Assembly (NCBI GenBank): GCA_911728455.2 | Contig: OU452235.1 | Span: 13,502,634-13,566,633, forward strand | Direction of reading: 5' to 3' | DNA: 64,000 bases | Source: Marthasterias glacialis | Lineage: Eukaryota; Echinodermata; Asteroidea; Forcipulatida; Asteriidae | Shown here: positions 39,001-52,450 of the stretch, piece after piece | Layout of the letters: the number at the start of each line of letters is the position of its first letter | How positions within the stretch are numbered: position 1 is the first letter of the stretch | The notes under the pieces: model-generated | Databases searched by the model: none | What the model was told of the DNA's origin: nothing | The model's input: only the letters and a program-made list of their open reading frames with translations | Program-made: the position numbers and the translations under genes

Positions 39001-41429
39001 TTGACGTACACACAGCATGGCCGTGTGCACTGGACATCCTCGGGGTGTCCTCACTCCGCAGTCCCTGGCATCCTCCCTATTTATCCTGCAGCCCTCAGAC
39101 CGGCATTTTCGGAAAGCCCATGAGCAGGGCTTTCTAACAGTGTCAGATTTGTCAGTTTCTTGCCAATACTTTGGGAGATAAAGCCGTTGCTAAGTCTTGT
39201 TTTCACTCTGTTACAGCTTCATGTACAAAAGTGCCATTAGACAGGCGTTTGAAGCGCATTCGGAGCAGCCCCGCTCCCTGGTCGTTTCAAGGCGGAAGAT
39301 GGCCTTGGATGGCCGGGAAAATTGGATTTTCGGATGCAGGACTATGGCAGCTAACTGCAGGTACAAGAAAATTCTCTCTAGCCCCATTATTTGTGGAGTT
39401 ATTGGCCTTGGCGCAGCCGACTTCTTTTTTCGGTTTTTTTTTTTTTTTTTTTTTTTTTTGCTGGCTTCGGTCCAGCACACACGTAGCGGCCTTGGCTATT
39501 GTTGACGTACACACAGCATGGCCGTATGCACTGGACATCCTCGGGGTGTCCTCACTCCGCAGTCCTTGGCATCCTCCCTATTTATCATGCAGCCCTCAAA
39601 CCGGCATTTTCGGAAAGCCCATGAGCAGGGCTTTCTAACAGTGTAAGATTTGTCAGTTTCTTGCCAATACTTTGGGAGATAGAGCCGTTGCTAAGTCTTG
39701 TTTTCACTCTGTTACAGCTTCATGTACAAAAGTGCCATTAGACAGGCGTTTGAAGCGCATTCGGAGCAGCCCCGCTCCCTCGTCGTTTCAAGGCGGAAGA
39801 TTGCCTTGGATGGCCGGGAAAACCAAATTTTCGGATGCAGGACTATGGCAGCTAACTGCAGGTACAAGAAAATTCTTTCTAGCCCCATTATTTGTGGAGT
39901 TATTGGCCTTGGCGCAGCCGACTTCTTTTTTCGTTTTTTTTTTTTTTTTTTTTTTTTTGCTGGCTTTGGCCAGCACACACGTAGAGGCCTTGGCTATTGT
40001 TGACGTACACACAGCATGGCCGTATGCACTGGACATCCTCGGGGTGTCCTCACTCCGCAGTCCCTGGCATCCTCCCTATTTATCCTGCAGCCCTCAGACC
40101 GGCATTTTCGGAAAGCCCATGAACAGGGCTTTCCAACAGTGTAAGATTTGTCAGTTTCTTGCCAATACTTTGGGAGATGGAGCCGTTGTTAAGTCTTGTT
40201 TTCACTCTGTTACAGCTTCGTGTACAATAGTGCCATTAGACAGGCGTTTGAAGCGCATTCGGAGCAGCCCCGCTCCCTGGTCGTTTCAAGGCGGAAGATT
40301 GCCTTGGATGGCCGGGAAAATTGAATTTTCGGATGCAGGACTATGGCAGCTAACTGCAGGTACAAGACAATTCTCTCTAGCCCCATTATTTGTGGAGTTA
40401 TTGGCCTTGGCGCAGCCGACTTCTTTTTTCGTTTTTTTTTTTTTTTTTTTTTTTTTTGCTGGCTTCGGTCCAGCACACACGTAGCAGCCTTGGCTATTGT
40501 TGACGTACACACAGCATGGCCGTGTGCACTGGACATCCTCGGGGTGTCCTCACTCCGCAGTCCCTGGCATCCTCCCTATTTATCCTGCAGCCCTCAGACC
40601 GGCATTTTCGGAAAGCCCATGAGCAGGGCTTTCTAACAGTGTCAGATTTGTCAGTTTCTTGCCAATACTTTGGGAGATAGAGCCGTTGCTAAGTCTTGTT
40701 TTCACTCTGTTACAGCTTCATGTACAAAAGTGCCATTAGACAGGCGTTTGAAGCGCATTCGGAGCAGCCCCGCTCCCTGGTCGTTTCAAGGCGGAAGATG
40801 GCCTTGGATGGCCGGGAAAATTGGATTTTCGGATGCAGGAGTATGGCAGCTAACTGCAGGTACAAGAAAATTCTCTCTAGCCCCATTATTTGTGGAGTTA
40901 TTGGCCTTGGCGCAGCCGACTTCTTTTTTCGTTTTTTTTTTTTTTTTTTTTTTTTGCTGGCTTCGGCCAGCACACACGTAGCGGCCTTGGCTATTGTTGA
41001 CGTACACACAGCATGGCCGTATGCACTGGACATTCTCGGGGTGTCCGCACTCCGCAGTCCCTGGCATCCTCCCTATTTATCCTGCAGCCCTCAGACCGGC
41101 ATTTTCGGAAAGTCCATGAGCAGGGCTTTCCAACAGTGTAAGATTTGTCAGTTTCTTGCCAATACTTTGGGAGATAGAGCCGTTGCTAAGTCTTGTTTTC
41201 ACTCTGTTACAGCTTCGTGTACAAAAGTGCAATTAGACAGGCGTTTGAAGCGCATTCGGAGCAGCCCCGCTCCCTGGTCGTTTCAAGGCGGAAGATGGCC
41301 TTGGATGGCCGTTAAAATTGGATTTTCGGATGCAGGAGTATGGCAGCTAACTGCAGGTACAAGAAAATTCTCTCTAGCCCCATTATTTGTGGAGTTATTG
41401 GCCTTGGCGCAGCCGACTTCTTTTTTCGG

Positions 41430-41465
<36 letters not shown>

Positions 41466-44400
41466 GCTTCGGTCCAGCACACACGTAGCAGCCTTGGCTA
41501 TTGTTGACGTACACACAGCATGGCCGTGTGCACTGGACATCCTCGGGGTGTCCTCACTCCGCAGTCCCTGGCATCCTCCCTATTTATCCTGCAGCCCTCA
41601 GACCGGCATTTTCGGAAAGCCCATGAGCAGGGCTTTCTAACAGTGTCAGGTTTGTCAGTTTCTTGCCAATACTTTGGGAGATAGAGCCGTTGCTAAGTCT
41701 TGTTTTCACTCTGTTACAGCTTCATGTACAAAAGTGCCATTAGACAGGCGTTTGAAGCGCATTCGGAGCAGCCCCGCTCCCTGGTCGTTTCAAGGCGGAA
41801 GATTGCCTTGGATGGCCGTTAAAATTTGCTTTTCGGATGCAGGACTATGGCAGCTAACTGCAGGTACAAGAAAATTCTCTCTAGCCCCATTATTTGTGGA
41901 GTTATTGGCCTTGGCGCAGCCGACTTCTTTTTTCGTTTTTTTTTTTTTTTTTTTTGCTGGCTTCGGACAGCACACACGTAGCGGCCTTGGCTATTGTTGA
42001 CGTACACACAGCATGGCCGTATGCACTGGACATTCTCGGGGTGTCCGCACTCTGCAGTCCCTGGCATCCTCCCTATTTATCCTGCAGCCCTCAGACCGGC
42101 ATTTTCGGAAAGTCCATGAGCAGGGCTTTCCAACAGTGTAAGATTTGTCAGTTTCTTGCCAATACTTTGGGAGATAGAGCCGTTGCTAAGTCTTGTTTTC
42201 ACTCTGTTACAGCTTCGTGTACAAAAGTGCAATTAGACAGGCGTTTGAAGCGCATTCGGAGCAGCCCCGCTCCCTGGTCGTTTCAAGGCGGAAGATTGCC
42301 TTGGATGGCCGGGAAAATTGGATTTTGGGATGCAGGACTATGGCAGCTAACTGCAGGTACAAGAAAATTCTCTCTAGCCCCATTATTTGTGGAGTTATTG
42401 GCCTTGGCGCAGCCGACTTCTTTTTTCGGTTTTTTTTTTTTTTTTTTTTTTTTTTGCTTGCTTCGGTCCAGCACACACGTAGCGGCCTTGGCTATTGTTG
42501 ACGTACACACAGCATGGCCGTGTGCACTGGACATCCTCGGGGTGTCCTCACTCCGCAGTCCCTGGCATCCTCCCTATTTATCCTGCAGCCCTCAGACCGG
42601 CATTTTCGGAAAGCCCATGAGCAGGGCTTTCTAACAGTGTCAGATTTGTCAGTTTCTTGCCAATACTTTGGGAGATAAAGCCGTTGCTAAGTCTTGTTTT
42701 CACTCTGTTACAGCTTCATGTACAAAAGTGCCATTAGACAGGCGTTTGAAGCGCATTCGGAGCAGCCCCGCTCCCTGGTCGTTTCAAGGCGGAAGATGGC
42801 CTTGGATGGCCGTTAAAATTGGATTTTCGGATGCAGGACTATGGCAGCTAACTGCAGGTACAAGAAAATTCTCTCTAGCCCCATTATTTGTGGAGTTATT
42901 GGCCTTGGCGCAGCCGACTTCTTTTTTCGGTTTTTTTTTTTTTTTTTTTTTGCTGGCTTCGGTCCAGCACACACGTAGCGGCCTTGGCTATTGTTGACGT
43001 ACACACAGCATGGCCGTATGCACTGGACATCCTCGGGGTGTCCTCACTCTGCAGTCCTTGGCATCCTCCCTATTTATCATGCAGCCCTCAAACCGGCATT
43101 TTCGGAAAGCCCATGAGCAGGGCTTTCTAACAGTGTAAGATTTGTCAGTTTCTTGCCAATACTTTGGGAGATAGAGCCGTTGCTAAGTCTTGTTTTCACT
43201 CTGTTACAGCTTCATGTACAAAAGTGCCATTAGACAGGCGTTTGAAGCGCATTCGGAGCAGCCCCGCTCCCTGGTCGTTTCAAGGCGGAAGATTGCCTTG
43301 GATGGCCGTTAAAATTGGATTTTCGGATGCAGGACTATGGCAGCTAACTGCAGGTACAAGAAAATTCTCTCTAGCCCCATTATTTGTGGAGTTATTGGCC
43401 TTGGCGCAGCCGACTTCTTTTTTCGGTTTTTTTTTTTTTTTTTTTTTGCTGGCTTCGGTCCAGCACACACGTAGCGGCCTTGGCTATTGTTGACGTACAC
43501 ACAGCATGGCCGTATGCACTGGACATCCTCGGGGTGTCCTCACTCTGCAGTCCTTGGCATCCTCCCTATTTATCATGCAGCCCTCAAACCGGCATTTTCG
43601 GAAAGCCCATGAGCAGGGCTTTCTAACAGTGTAAGATTTGTCAGTTTCTTGCCAATACTTTGGGAGATAGAGCCGTTGCTAAGTCTTGTTTTCACTCTGT
43701 TACAGCTTCATGTACAAAAGTGCCATTAGACAGGCGTTTGAAGCGCATTCGGAGCAGCCCCGCTCCCTGGTCGTTTCAAGGCGGAAGATTGCCTTGGATG
43801 GCCGGGAAAATTGGATTTTCGGATGCAGGACTATGGCAGCTAACTGCAGGTACAAGAAAATTCTCTCTAGCCCCATTATTTGTGGAGTTATTGGCCTTGG
43901 CGCAGCCGACTTCTTTTTTCGGCGTTTTTTTTTTTTTTTTTTTTTTTTTTCGCTGGCTTCGGTCCAGCACACACGTAGTGGCCTTGGCTATTGTTGACGT
44001 ACACACAGCATGGCCGTATGCACTGGACATCCTCGGGGTGTCCTCACTCCGCAGTCCCTGGCGTCCTCCCTATTTATCCTGCAGCCCTCAGACCGGCATT
44101 TTCGGAAAGCCCATGAGCAGGGCTTTCCAACAGTGTAAGATTTGTCAGTTTCTTGCCAATACTTTGGGAGATAGAGCCGTTGCTAAGTCTTGTTTTCACT
44201 CTGTTACAGCTTCGTGTACAAAATTGCCATTAGACAGGCGTTTGAAGCGCATTCGGAGCAACCCCGCTCCCTGGTCGTTTCAAGGCGGAAGATGGCCTTG
44301 GATGGCCGGGAAAACCGGATTTTTGGATGCAGGAATATGGCAGCTAACTGCAGGTACAAGAAAATTCTCTCTAGCCCCATTATTTGTGGAGTTATTGGCC

Positions 44401-45922
44401 TTGGCGCAGCCGACTTCTTTTTCCGTTTTTTTTTATTTTATTTTTTTTTTTGCTGGCTTTGGCCAGCACACACGTAGAGGCCTTGGCTATTGTTGACGTA
44501 CACACAGCATGGCCGTATGCACTGGACATCCTCGGGGTGTCCTCACTCCGCAGTCCTTGGCATCCTTCCTATTTATCCTGCAGCCCTCAGACCGGCATTT
44601 TCGGAAAGCCCATTAGCAGGGCTTTCTAACAGTGTCAGATTTGTCAGTTTCTTGCCAATACTTTGGGAGATAGAGCCGTTGCTAAGTCTTGTTTTCACTC
44701 TGTTACAGCTTCATGTACAAAAGTGCCATTAGACAGGCGTTTGAAGCGCATTCGGAGCAGCCCCGCTCCCTGGTCGTTTCAAGGCGGAAGATTGCCTTGG
44801 ATGGCCGGGAAAATTAGATTTTCGGATGCAGGACTATGGCAGCTAACTGCAGGTACAAGAAAATTCTCTCTAGCCCCATTATTTGTGGAGTTATTGGCCT
44901 TGGCGCAGCCGACTTCTTTTTTCGTTTTTTTTTTTTTTTTTTTTTGCCGGCTTCGGTCCAGCACACACGTAGCGGCCTTGGCTATTGTTGACGTACACAC
45001 AGCATGGCCGTATGCACTGGACATCCTCGGGGTGTCCTCACTCCGCAGTCCCTGGCATCCTCCCTATTTATCCTGCAGCCCTCAGACCGGCATTTTCGGA
45101 AAGCCCATGAGCAGGGCTTTCCAACAGTGTAAGATTTGTCAGTTTCTTGCCAATACTTTGGGAGATAGAGCCGTTGCTAAGTCTTGTTTTCACTCTGTTA
45201 CAGCTTCGTGTACAAAAGTGCCATTAGACAGGCGTTTGAAGCGCATTCGGAGCAGCCCCGCTCCCTGGTCGTTTCAAGGCGGAAGATGGCCTTGGATGGC
45301 CGGGAAAATTGGATTTTCGGATGCAGGAGTATGGCAGCTAACTGCAGGTACAAGAAAATTCTCTCTAGCCCCATTATTTGTGGAGTTATTGGCCTTGGCG
45401 CAGCCGACTTCTTTTTTCGGCGTTTTTTTTTTTTTTTTTTTTTTGTTTTGCTGGCTTCGGTCCAGCACACACGTAGCAGCCTTGGCTATTGTTGACGTAC
45501 ACACAGCATGGCCGTATGCACTGGACATCCTCGGGGTGTCCTCACTCCGCAGTCCCTGGCATCCTCCCTATTTATCCTGCAGCCCTCAGACCGGCATTTT
45601 CGGAAAGCCCATGAGCAGCGCTTTCTAACAGTGTCAGATTTGTCAGTTTCTGGCCAATACTTTGGGAGATAGAGCCGTTGCTAAGTCTTGTTTTCACTCT
45701 GTTACAGCTTCATGTATTTAAGTGCCATTAGACAGGCGTTTGAAGCGCATTCGGAGCAGCCCCGCTCCCTGGTCGTTTCAAGGCGGAAGATGGCCTTGGA
45801 TGGCCGTTAAAATTAGATTTTCGGATGCAGGACTATGGCAGCTAACTGCAGGTACAAGAAAATTCTCTCTAGCCCCATTATTTGTGGAGTTATTGGCCTT
45901 GGCGCAGCCGACTTCTTTTTTC

Positions 45923-45954
<32 letters not shown>

Positions 45955-47420
45955 GCTGGCTTCGGTCCAGCACACACGTAGCGGCCTTGGCTATTGTTGA
46001 CGTACACACAGCATGGCCGTATGCACTGGACATCCTCGGGGTGTCCGCACTCCGCAGTCCCTGGCATCCTCCCTATTTATCCTGCAGCCCTCAGACCGGC
46101 ATTTTCGGAAAGTCCATGAGCAGGGCTTTCCAACAGTGTCAGATTTGTCAGTTTCTTGCCAATACTTTGGGAGATAGAGCCGTTGCTAAGTCTTGTTTTC
46201 ACTCTGTTACAGCTTCGTGTACAAAAGTGCCATTAGACAGGCGTTTGAAGCGCATTCGGAGCAGCCCCGCTCCCTGGTCGTTTCAAGGCGGAAGATGGCC
46301 TTGGACGGCCGGGAAAATTAGATTTTCGGATGCAGGACTATGGCAGCTAACTGCAGGTACAAGAAAATTATCTCTAGCCCCATTATTTGTGGAGTTATTG
46401 GCCTTGGCGCAGCCGACTTCTTTTTTCGTTTTTTTTTTTTTTTTTTTTTTTGCTGGCTTCGGTCCAGCACACACGTAGCGGCCTTGGCTATTGTTGACGT
46501 ACACACAGCATGGCCGTATGCACTGTACATTCTCGGGGTGTCCGCACTCCGCAGTCCCTGGCATCCTACCTATTTATCCTGCAGCCCTCAGACCGGCATT
46601 TTCGGAAAGCCCATGAGCAGGGCTTTCTAACAGTGTCAGATTTGTCAGTTTCTTGCCAATACTTTGGGAGATAGAGCCGTTGCTAAGTCTTGTTTTCACT
46701 CTGTTACAGCTTCATGTACAAAAGTGCCATTAGACAGGCGTTTGAAGCGCATTCGGAGCAGCCCCGCTCCCTGGTCGTTTCAAGGCGGAAGATTGCCTTG
46801 GATGGCCGGGAAAATTGGATTTTCGGATGCAGGACTATGGCAGCTAACTGCAGGTACAAGAAAATTCTCTCTAGCCCCATTATTTGTGGAGTTATTGGCC
46901 TTGGCGCAGCCGACTTCTTTTTTCGTTTTTTTTTTTTTTTTTTTTTTGCTGGTTTCGGTCCAGCACACACGTAGCGGCCTTGGCTATTGTTGACGTACAC
47001 ACAGCATGGCCGTATGCACTGGACATCCTCGGGGTGTCCTCACTCCGCAGTCCTTGGCATCCTCCCTATTTATCATGCAGCCCTCAAACCGGCATTTTTG
47101 GAAAGCCCATGAGCAGGGCTTTCCAACAGTGTAAGATTTGTCAATTTCTTGCCAATACTTTGGGAGATAGAGCCGTTGCTAAATCTTGTTTTCACTCTGT
47201 TACAGCTACGTGTACAAAAGTGCCAGTAGACAGGCGTTTGAAGCGCATTCGGAGCAGCCCCGCTCCCTGGTAATTTCAAGGCGGAAGATGGCCTTGGATG
47301 GCCGGGAAAACCGGATTTTCGGATGCAGGACTATGGCAGCTAACTGCAGGTACAAGAAAATTCTCTCTAGCCCCATTATTTGTGGAGTTATTGGCCTTGG
47401 CGCAGCCGACTTCTTTTTTC

Positions 47421-47455
<35 letters not shown>

Positions 47456-49930
47456 GCTTCGGTCCAGCACACACGTGGCGGCCTTGGCTATTGTTGACGT
47501 ACACACAGCATGGCCGTATGCACTGGACATCCTCGGGGTGTCCTCACTCCGCAGTCCCTGGCATCCTCCCTATTTATCCTGCAGCCCTCAGACCGGCATT
47601 TTCGGAAAGCCCATGAGCAGGGCTTTCCAACAGTGTAAGATTTGTCAGTTTCTTGCCAATACTTTGGGAGATAGAGCCGTTGCTAAGTCTTGTTTTCACT
47701 CTGTTACAGCTTCGTGTACAAAAGTGCCATTAGACAGGCGTTTGAAGCGCATTCGGAGCAACCCCGCTCCCTGGTCGTTTCAAGGCGGAAGATGGCCTTG
47801 GATGGCCGGGAAAATTGGATTTTCGGATGCAGGCGTATGGCAGCTAACTGCAGGTACAAGAAAATTCTCTCTAGCCCCATTATTTGTGGAGTTATTGGCC
47901 TTGGCGCAGCCGACTTCTTTTTTCTGTTTTTTTTTTTTTTTTTTTTTTTTTGGCTGGCTTCGGTCCAGCACACACGTAGCGGCCTTGGCTATTGTTGACG
48001 TACACACAGCATGGCCGTGTGCACTGGACATCCTCGGGGTGTCCTCACTCCGCAGTCCCTGGCATCCTCCCTATTTATCCTGCAGCCCTCAGACCGGCAT
48101 TTTCGGAAAGCCCATGAGCAGGGCTTTCTAACAGTGTCAGATTTGTCAGTTTCTTGCCAATACTTTGGGAGATAGAGCCGTTGCTAAGTCTTGTTTTCAC
48201 TCTGTTACAGCTTCATGTACAAAAGTGCCATTAGACAGGCGTTTGAAGCGCATTCGGAGCAGCCCCGCTCCCTGGTCGTTTCAAGGCGGAAGATGGCCTT
48301 GGATGGCCGGGAAAACTAGATTTTCGGATGCAGGAGTATGGCAGCTAACTGCAGGTACAAGAAAATTCTCTCTAGCCCCATTATTTGTGGAGTTATTGGC
48401 CTTGGCGCAGCCGACTTCTTTTTTCGGCGGTTTTTTTTTTTTTTTTTTTTTTTTTGCTGGCTTCGGTCCAGCACACACGTAGCGGCCTTGGCTATTGTTG
48501 ACGTACACACAGCAAGACCGTGTGCACTGGACATCCTCGGGGTGTCCTCACTCCGCAGTCCCTGGCATCCTCCCTATTTATCCTGCAGCCCTCAGACCGG
48601 CATTTTCGGAAAGCCCATGAGCAGGGCTTTCTAATAGTGTCAGATTTGTCAGTTTCTTGCCAATACTTTGGGAGATAGAGCCGTTGCTAAGTCTTGTTTT
48701 CACTCTGTTACAGCTTCATGTACAAAAGTGCCATTAGACAGGCGTTTGAAGCGCATTCGGAGCAGCCCCGCTCCCTGGTCGTTTCAAGGCGGACGATTGC
48801 CTTGGATGGACGGGAAAATTGGATTTTCGGATGCAGGACTATGGCAGCTAACTGCAGGTACAAGAAAATTCTCTCTAGCCCCATTATTTGTGGAGTTATT
48901 GGCCTTGGCGCAGCCGACTTCTTTTTTCGGTTTTTTTTTTTTTTTTTTTTTGCTGGCTTCGGCCAGCACACACGTAGAGGCCTTGGCTATTGTTGACGTA
49001 CACACAGCATGGCCGTATGCACTGGACATTCTCGGGGTTTCCGCACTCCGCAGTCCCTGGCATCCTCCCTATTTATCCTGCAGCCCTCACACCGGCATTT
49101 TCGGAAAGTCCATGAGCAGGGCTTTCCAACAGTGTAAGATTTGTCAGTTTCTTGCCAATACTTTGGGAGATAGAGCCGTTGCTAAGTCTTGTTTTCACTC
49201 TGTTACAGCTTCGTGTACAAAAGTGCCATTAGACAGGTGTTTGAAGCGCATTCGGAGCAGCCCCGCTCCCTGGTCGTTTCAAGGCGGAAGATGGCCTTGG
49301 ATGGCCGGGAAAACTAGATTTTCGGATGCAGGAGTATGGCAGCTAACTGCAGGTACAAGAAAATTCTCTCTAGCCCCATTATTTGTGGAGTTATTGGCCT
49401 TGGCGCAGCCGACTTCTTTTTTCGGCGTTTTTTTTTTTTTTTTTTTTTTTTTTGCTGGCTTCGTTCCAGCACACACGTAGCGGCCTTGGCTATTGTTGAC
49501 GTACACACAGCAAGACCGTGTGCACTGGACATCCTCGGGGTGTCCTCACTCCGCAGTCCCTGGCATCCTCCCTATTTATCCTGCAGCCCTCAGACCGGCA
49601 TTTTCGGAAAGCCCATGAGCAGGCCTTTCCAACAGTGTCAGATTTGTCAGTTTCTTGCCAATACTTTGGGAGATAGAGCCGTTGCTAACTCTTGTTTTCA
49701 CTCTGTTACAGCTTCGTGTACAAAAGTGCCATTAGACAGGCGTTTGAAGCGCATTCGGAGCAGCCCCGCTCCCTGGTCGTTTCAAGGCGGAAGATGGCCT
49801 TGGATGGCCGGGAAAACCAGATTTTCGGATGCAGGAGTATGGCAACTAACTGCAGGTACAAGAAAATTCTCTCTAGCCCCATTATTTGTGGAGTTATTGG
49901 CCTTGGCGCAGCCGACTTCTTTTTTCCGCG

Positions 49931-49961
<31 letters not shown>

Positions 49962-52450
49962 GCTTCGGTCCAGCACACACATAGCAGCCTTGGCTATTGT
50001 TGACGTACACACAGCATGGCCGTGTGCACTGGACATCCTCGGGGTGTCCTCACTCCGCAGTCCCTGGCATCCACCCTATTTATCCTGCAGCCCTCAGACC
50101 GGCATTTTCGGAAAGCCCATGAGCAGGGCTTTCTAACAGTGTCAGATTTGTCAGTTTCTTGCCAATACTTTGGGAGATAGAGCCGTTGCTAAGTCTTGTT
50201 TTCACTCTGTTACAGCTTCATGTACAAAAGTGCCATTAGACAGGCGTTTGAAGCGCATTCAGAGCAGCCCCGCTCCCTGGTCGTTTCAAGGCGGAAGATG
50301 GCCTTCGATGGCCGGGAAAATTGGATTTCCGGATGCAGGACTATGGCAGCTAACTGCAGGTACAAGAAAATTCTCTCTAGCCCCATTATTTGTGGAGTTA
50401 TTGGCCGTGGCGCAGCCGACTTCTTTTTTCGTTTTTTTTTTTTTTTTTTTTTTTTTTGCTGGCTTCGGCCAGCACAAACGTAGCGGCCTTGGCTATTGTT
50501 GACGTACACACAGCATGGCCGTATGCACTGGACATTCTCGGGGTGTCCGCACTCCGCAGTCCCTGGCATCCTCCCTATTTATCCTGCAGCCCTCAGACCG
50601 GCATTTTCGGAAAGCCCATGAGCAGGGCTTTCCAACAGTGTAAGATTTGTCAGTTTCTTGCCAATACTTTGGGAGATAGAGCCGTTGCTAAGTCTTGTTT
50701 TCACTCTGTTACAGCTTCGTGTACAAAAGTGCCCGTAGACAGGCGTTTGAAGCGCATTCGGAGCAGCCCCGCTCCCTGGTCGTTTCAAGGCGGAAGATGG
50801 CCTTGGATGGCCGGGAAAATTGGATTTTCGGATGCAGGACTATGGCAGCTAACTGCAGGTACAAGAAAATTCTCTCTAGCCCCATTATTTGTGGAGTTAT
50901 TGGCCTTGGCGCAGCCGACTTCTTTTTTCGTTTTTTTTTTTTTTTTTTTTTTGCTGGCTTCGGCCAGCACACACGTAGCGGCCTTGGCTATTGTTGACGT
51001 ACACACAGCATGGCCGTATGCACTGGACATTCTCGGGGTGTCCTCACTCCGCAGTCCTTGGCATCCTCCCTATTTATCCTGCAGCCCTCAGACCGGCATT
51101 TTCGGAAAGCCCATGAGCAGGGCTTTCCAACAGTGTAAGATTTGTCAGTTTCTTGCCAATACTTTGGGAGATAGAGCCGTTGCTAAGTCTTGTTTTCACT
51201 CTGTTACAGCTTCGTGTACAAAAGTGCCATTAGACAGGCGTTTGAAGCGCATTCGGAGCAGCCCCGCTCCCTGGTCGTTTCAAGGCGGAAGATGGCCTTG
51301 GATGGCCAGGAAAACCGGATTTTCGGATGCAGGACTATGGCAGCTAACTGCAGGTACAAGAAAATTCTGTCTAGCTCCATTATTTGTGGAGTTATTGGCC
51401 TTGGCGCAGCCGACTTTTTTTTTCGTTTTTTTTTTTTTTTTTTTTTTTTTTTTGGCTGGCTTCGGTCCAGCACACACGTAGCGGCCTTGGCTATTGTTGA
51501 CGTACACACAGCATGGCCATATGCACTGCACATTCTCGGGGTGTCCTCACTCCGCAGTCCCTGGCATCCTCCCTATTTATCCTGCAGCCCTCAGACCGGC
51601 ATTTTCGGAAAGCCCATGAGCAGGGCTTTCCAACAGTGTCAGATTTGTCAGTTTCTTGCCAATACTTTGGGAGATAGAGCCGTTGCTAACTCTTGTTTTC
51701 ACTCTGTTACAGCTTCGTGTACAAAAGTGCCATTAGACAGGCGTTTGAAGCGCATTCGGAGTAGTCCCGCTCCATGGTCGTTTCAAGGCGGAAGATGGCC
51801 TTGGATGGCCGGGAAAACCAAATTTTCGGATGCAGGACTATGGCAGCTAACTGCAGGTACAAGAAAATTCCCTCTAGCCCCATTATTTGTGGAGTTATTG
51901 GCCTTGGCGAAGCCGACTTCTTTTTTCGTTTTTTTTTTTTTTTTTTTTTTTTGCTGGCTTCGGCCAGCACACACGTAGCGGCCTTGGGTATTGTTGACGT
52001 ACACACAGCATGGCCGTATGCACTGGACAATCTCGGGGTGTCCGCACTCCGCAGTCCCTGGCATCCTCCGTATTTATCCTGCAGCCCTCAGACCGGCATT
52101 TTCGGAAAGTCCATGAGCAGGGCTTTCCAACAGTGTAAGATTTGTCAGTTTCTTGCCAATACTTTGGGAGATAGAGCCGTTGCTAACTCTTGTTTTCACT
52201 CTGTTACAGCTTCGTGTACAAAAGTGCCATTAGACAGGCGTTTGAAGCGCATTCGGAGCAGCCCCGCTCCCTGGTCGTTTCAAGGCGGAAGATGGCCTTG
52301 GATGGCCGGGAAAATTGGATTTTCGGATGCAGGACTATGGCAGCTAACTGCAGGTACAAGAAAATTCTCTCTAGCCCCATTATTTGTGGAGTTATTGGCC
52401 TTGGCGCAGCCGACTTCTTTTTTCGTTTTTTTTTTTTTTTTTTTTTTTTG
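39001..52450. repeat. array block 10: irregular mix of A- and B-type units
   Basis: About 27 units mixing the A and B types of the 3-mer block with others. From about 40,460 to 42,450 A and B alternate (gtgcaattag at 41,228 and 42,228), a 2-mer of about 1,000 bp. Then three A-type units follow in a row. The change gccgttaaaa, which makes a TAA in the core frame, occurs in five units (near 41,310, 41,817, 42,811, 43,307 and 45,805). Units with cagcaagaccgt occur at 48,512 and 49,510. Unit-level variation is higher than in the left half. Confidence 0.8.

Noticed and set aside
48505-49520. cagcaagaccgt units as a separate satellite family
   Set aside because: Only two units share it and they are otherwise ordinary; it is a marker of a local duplication.
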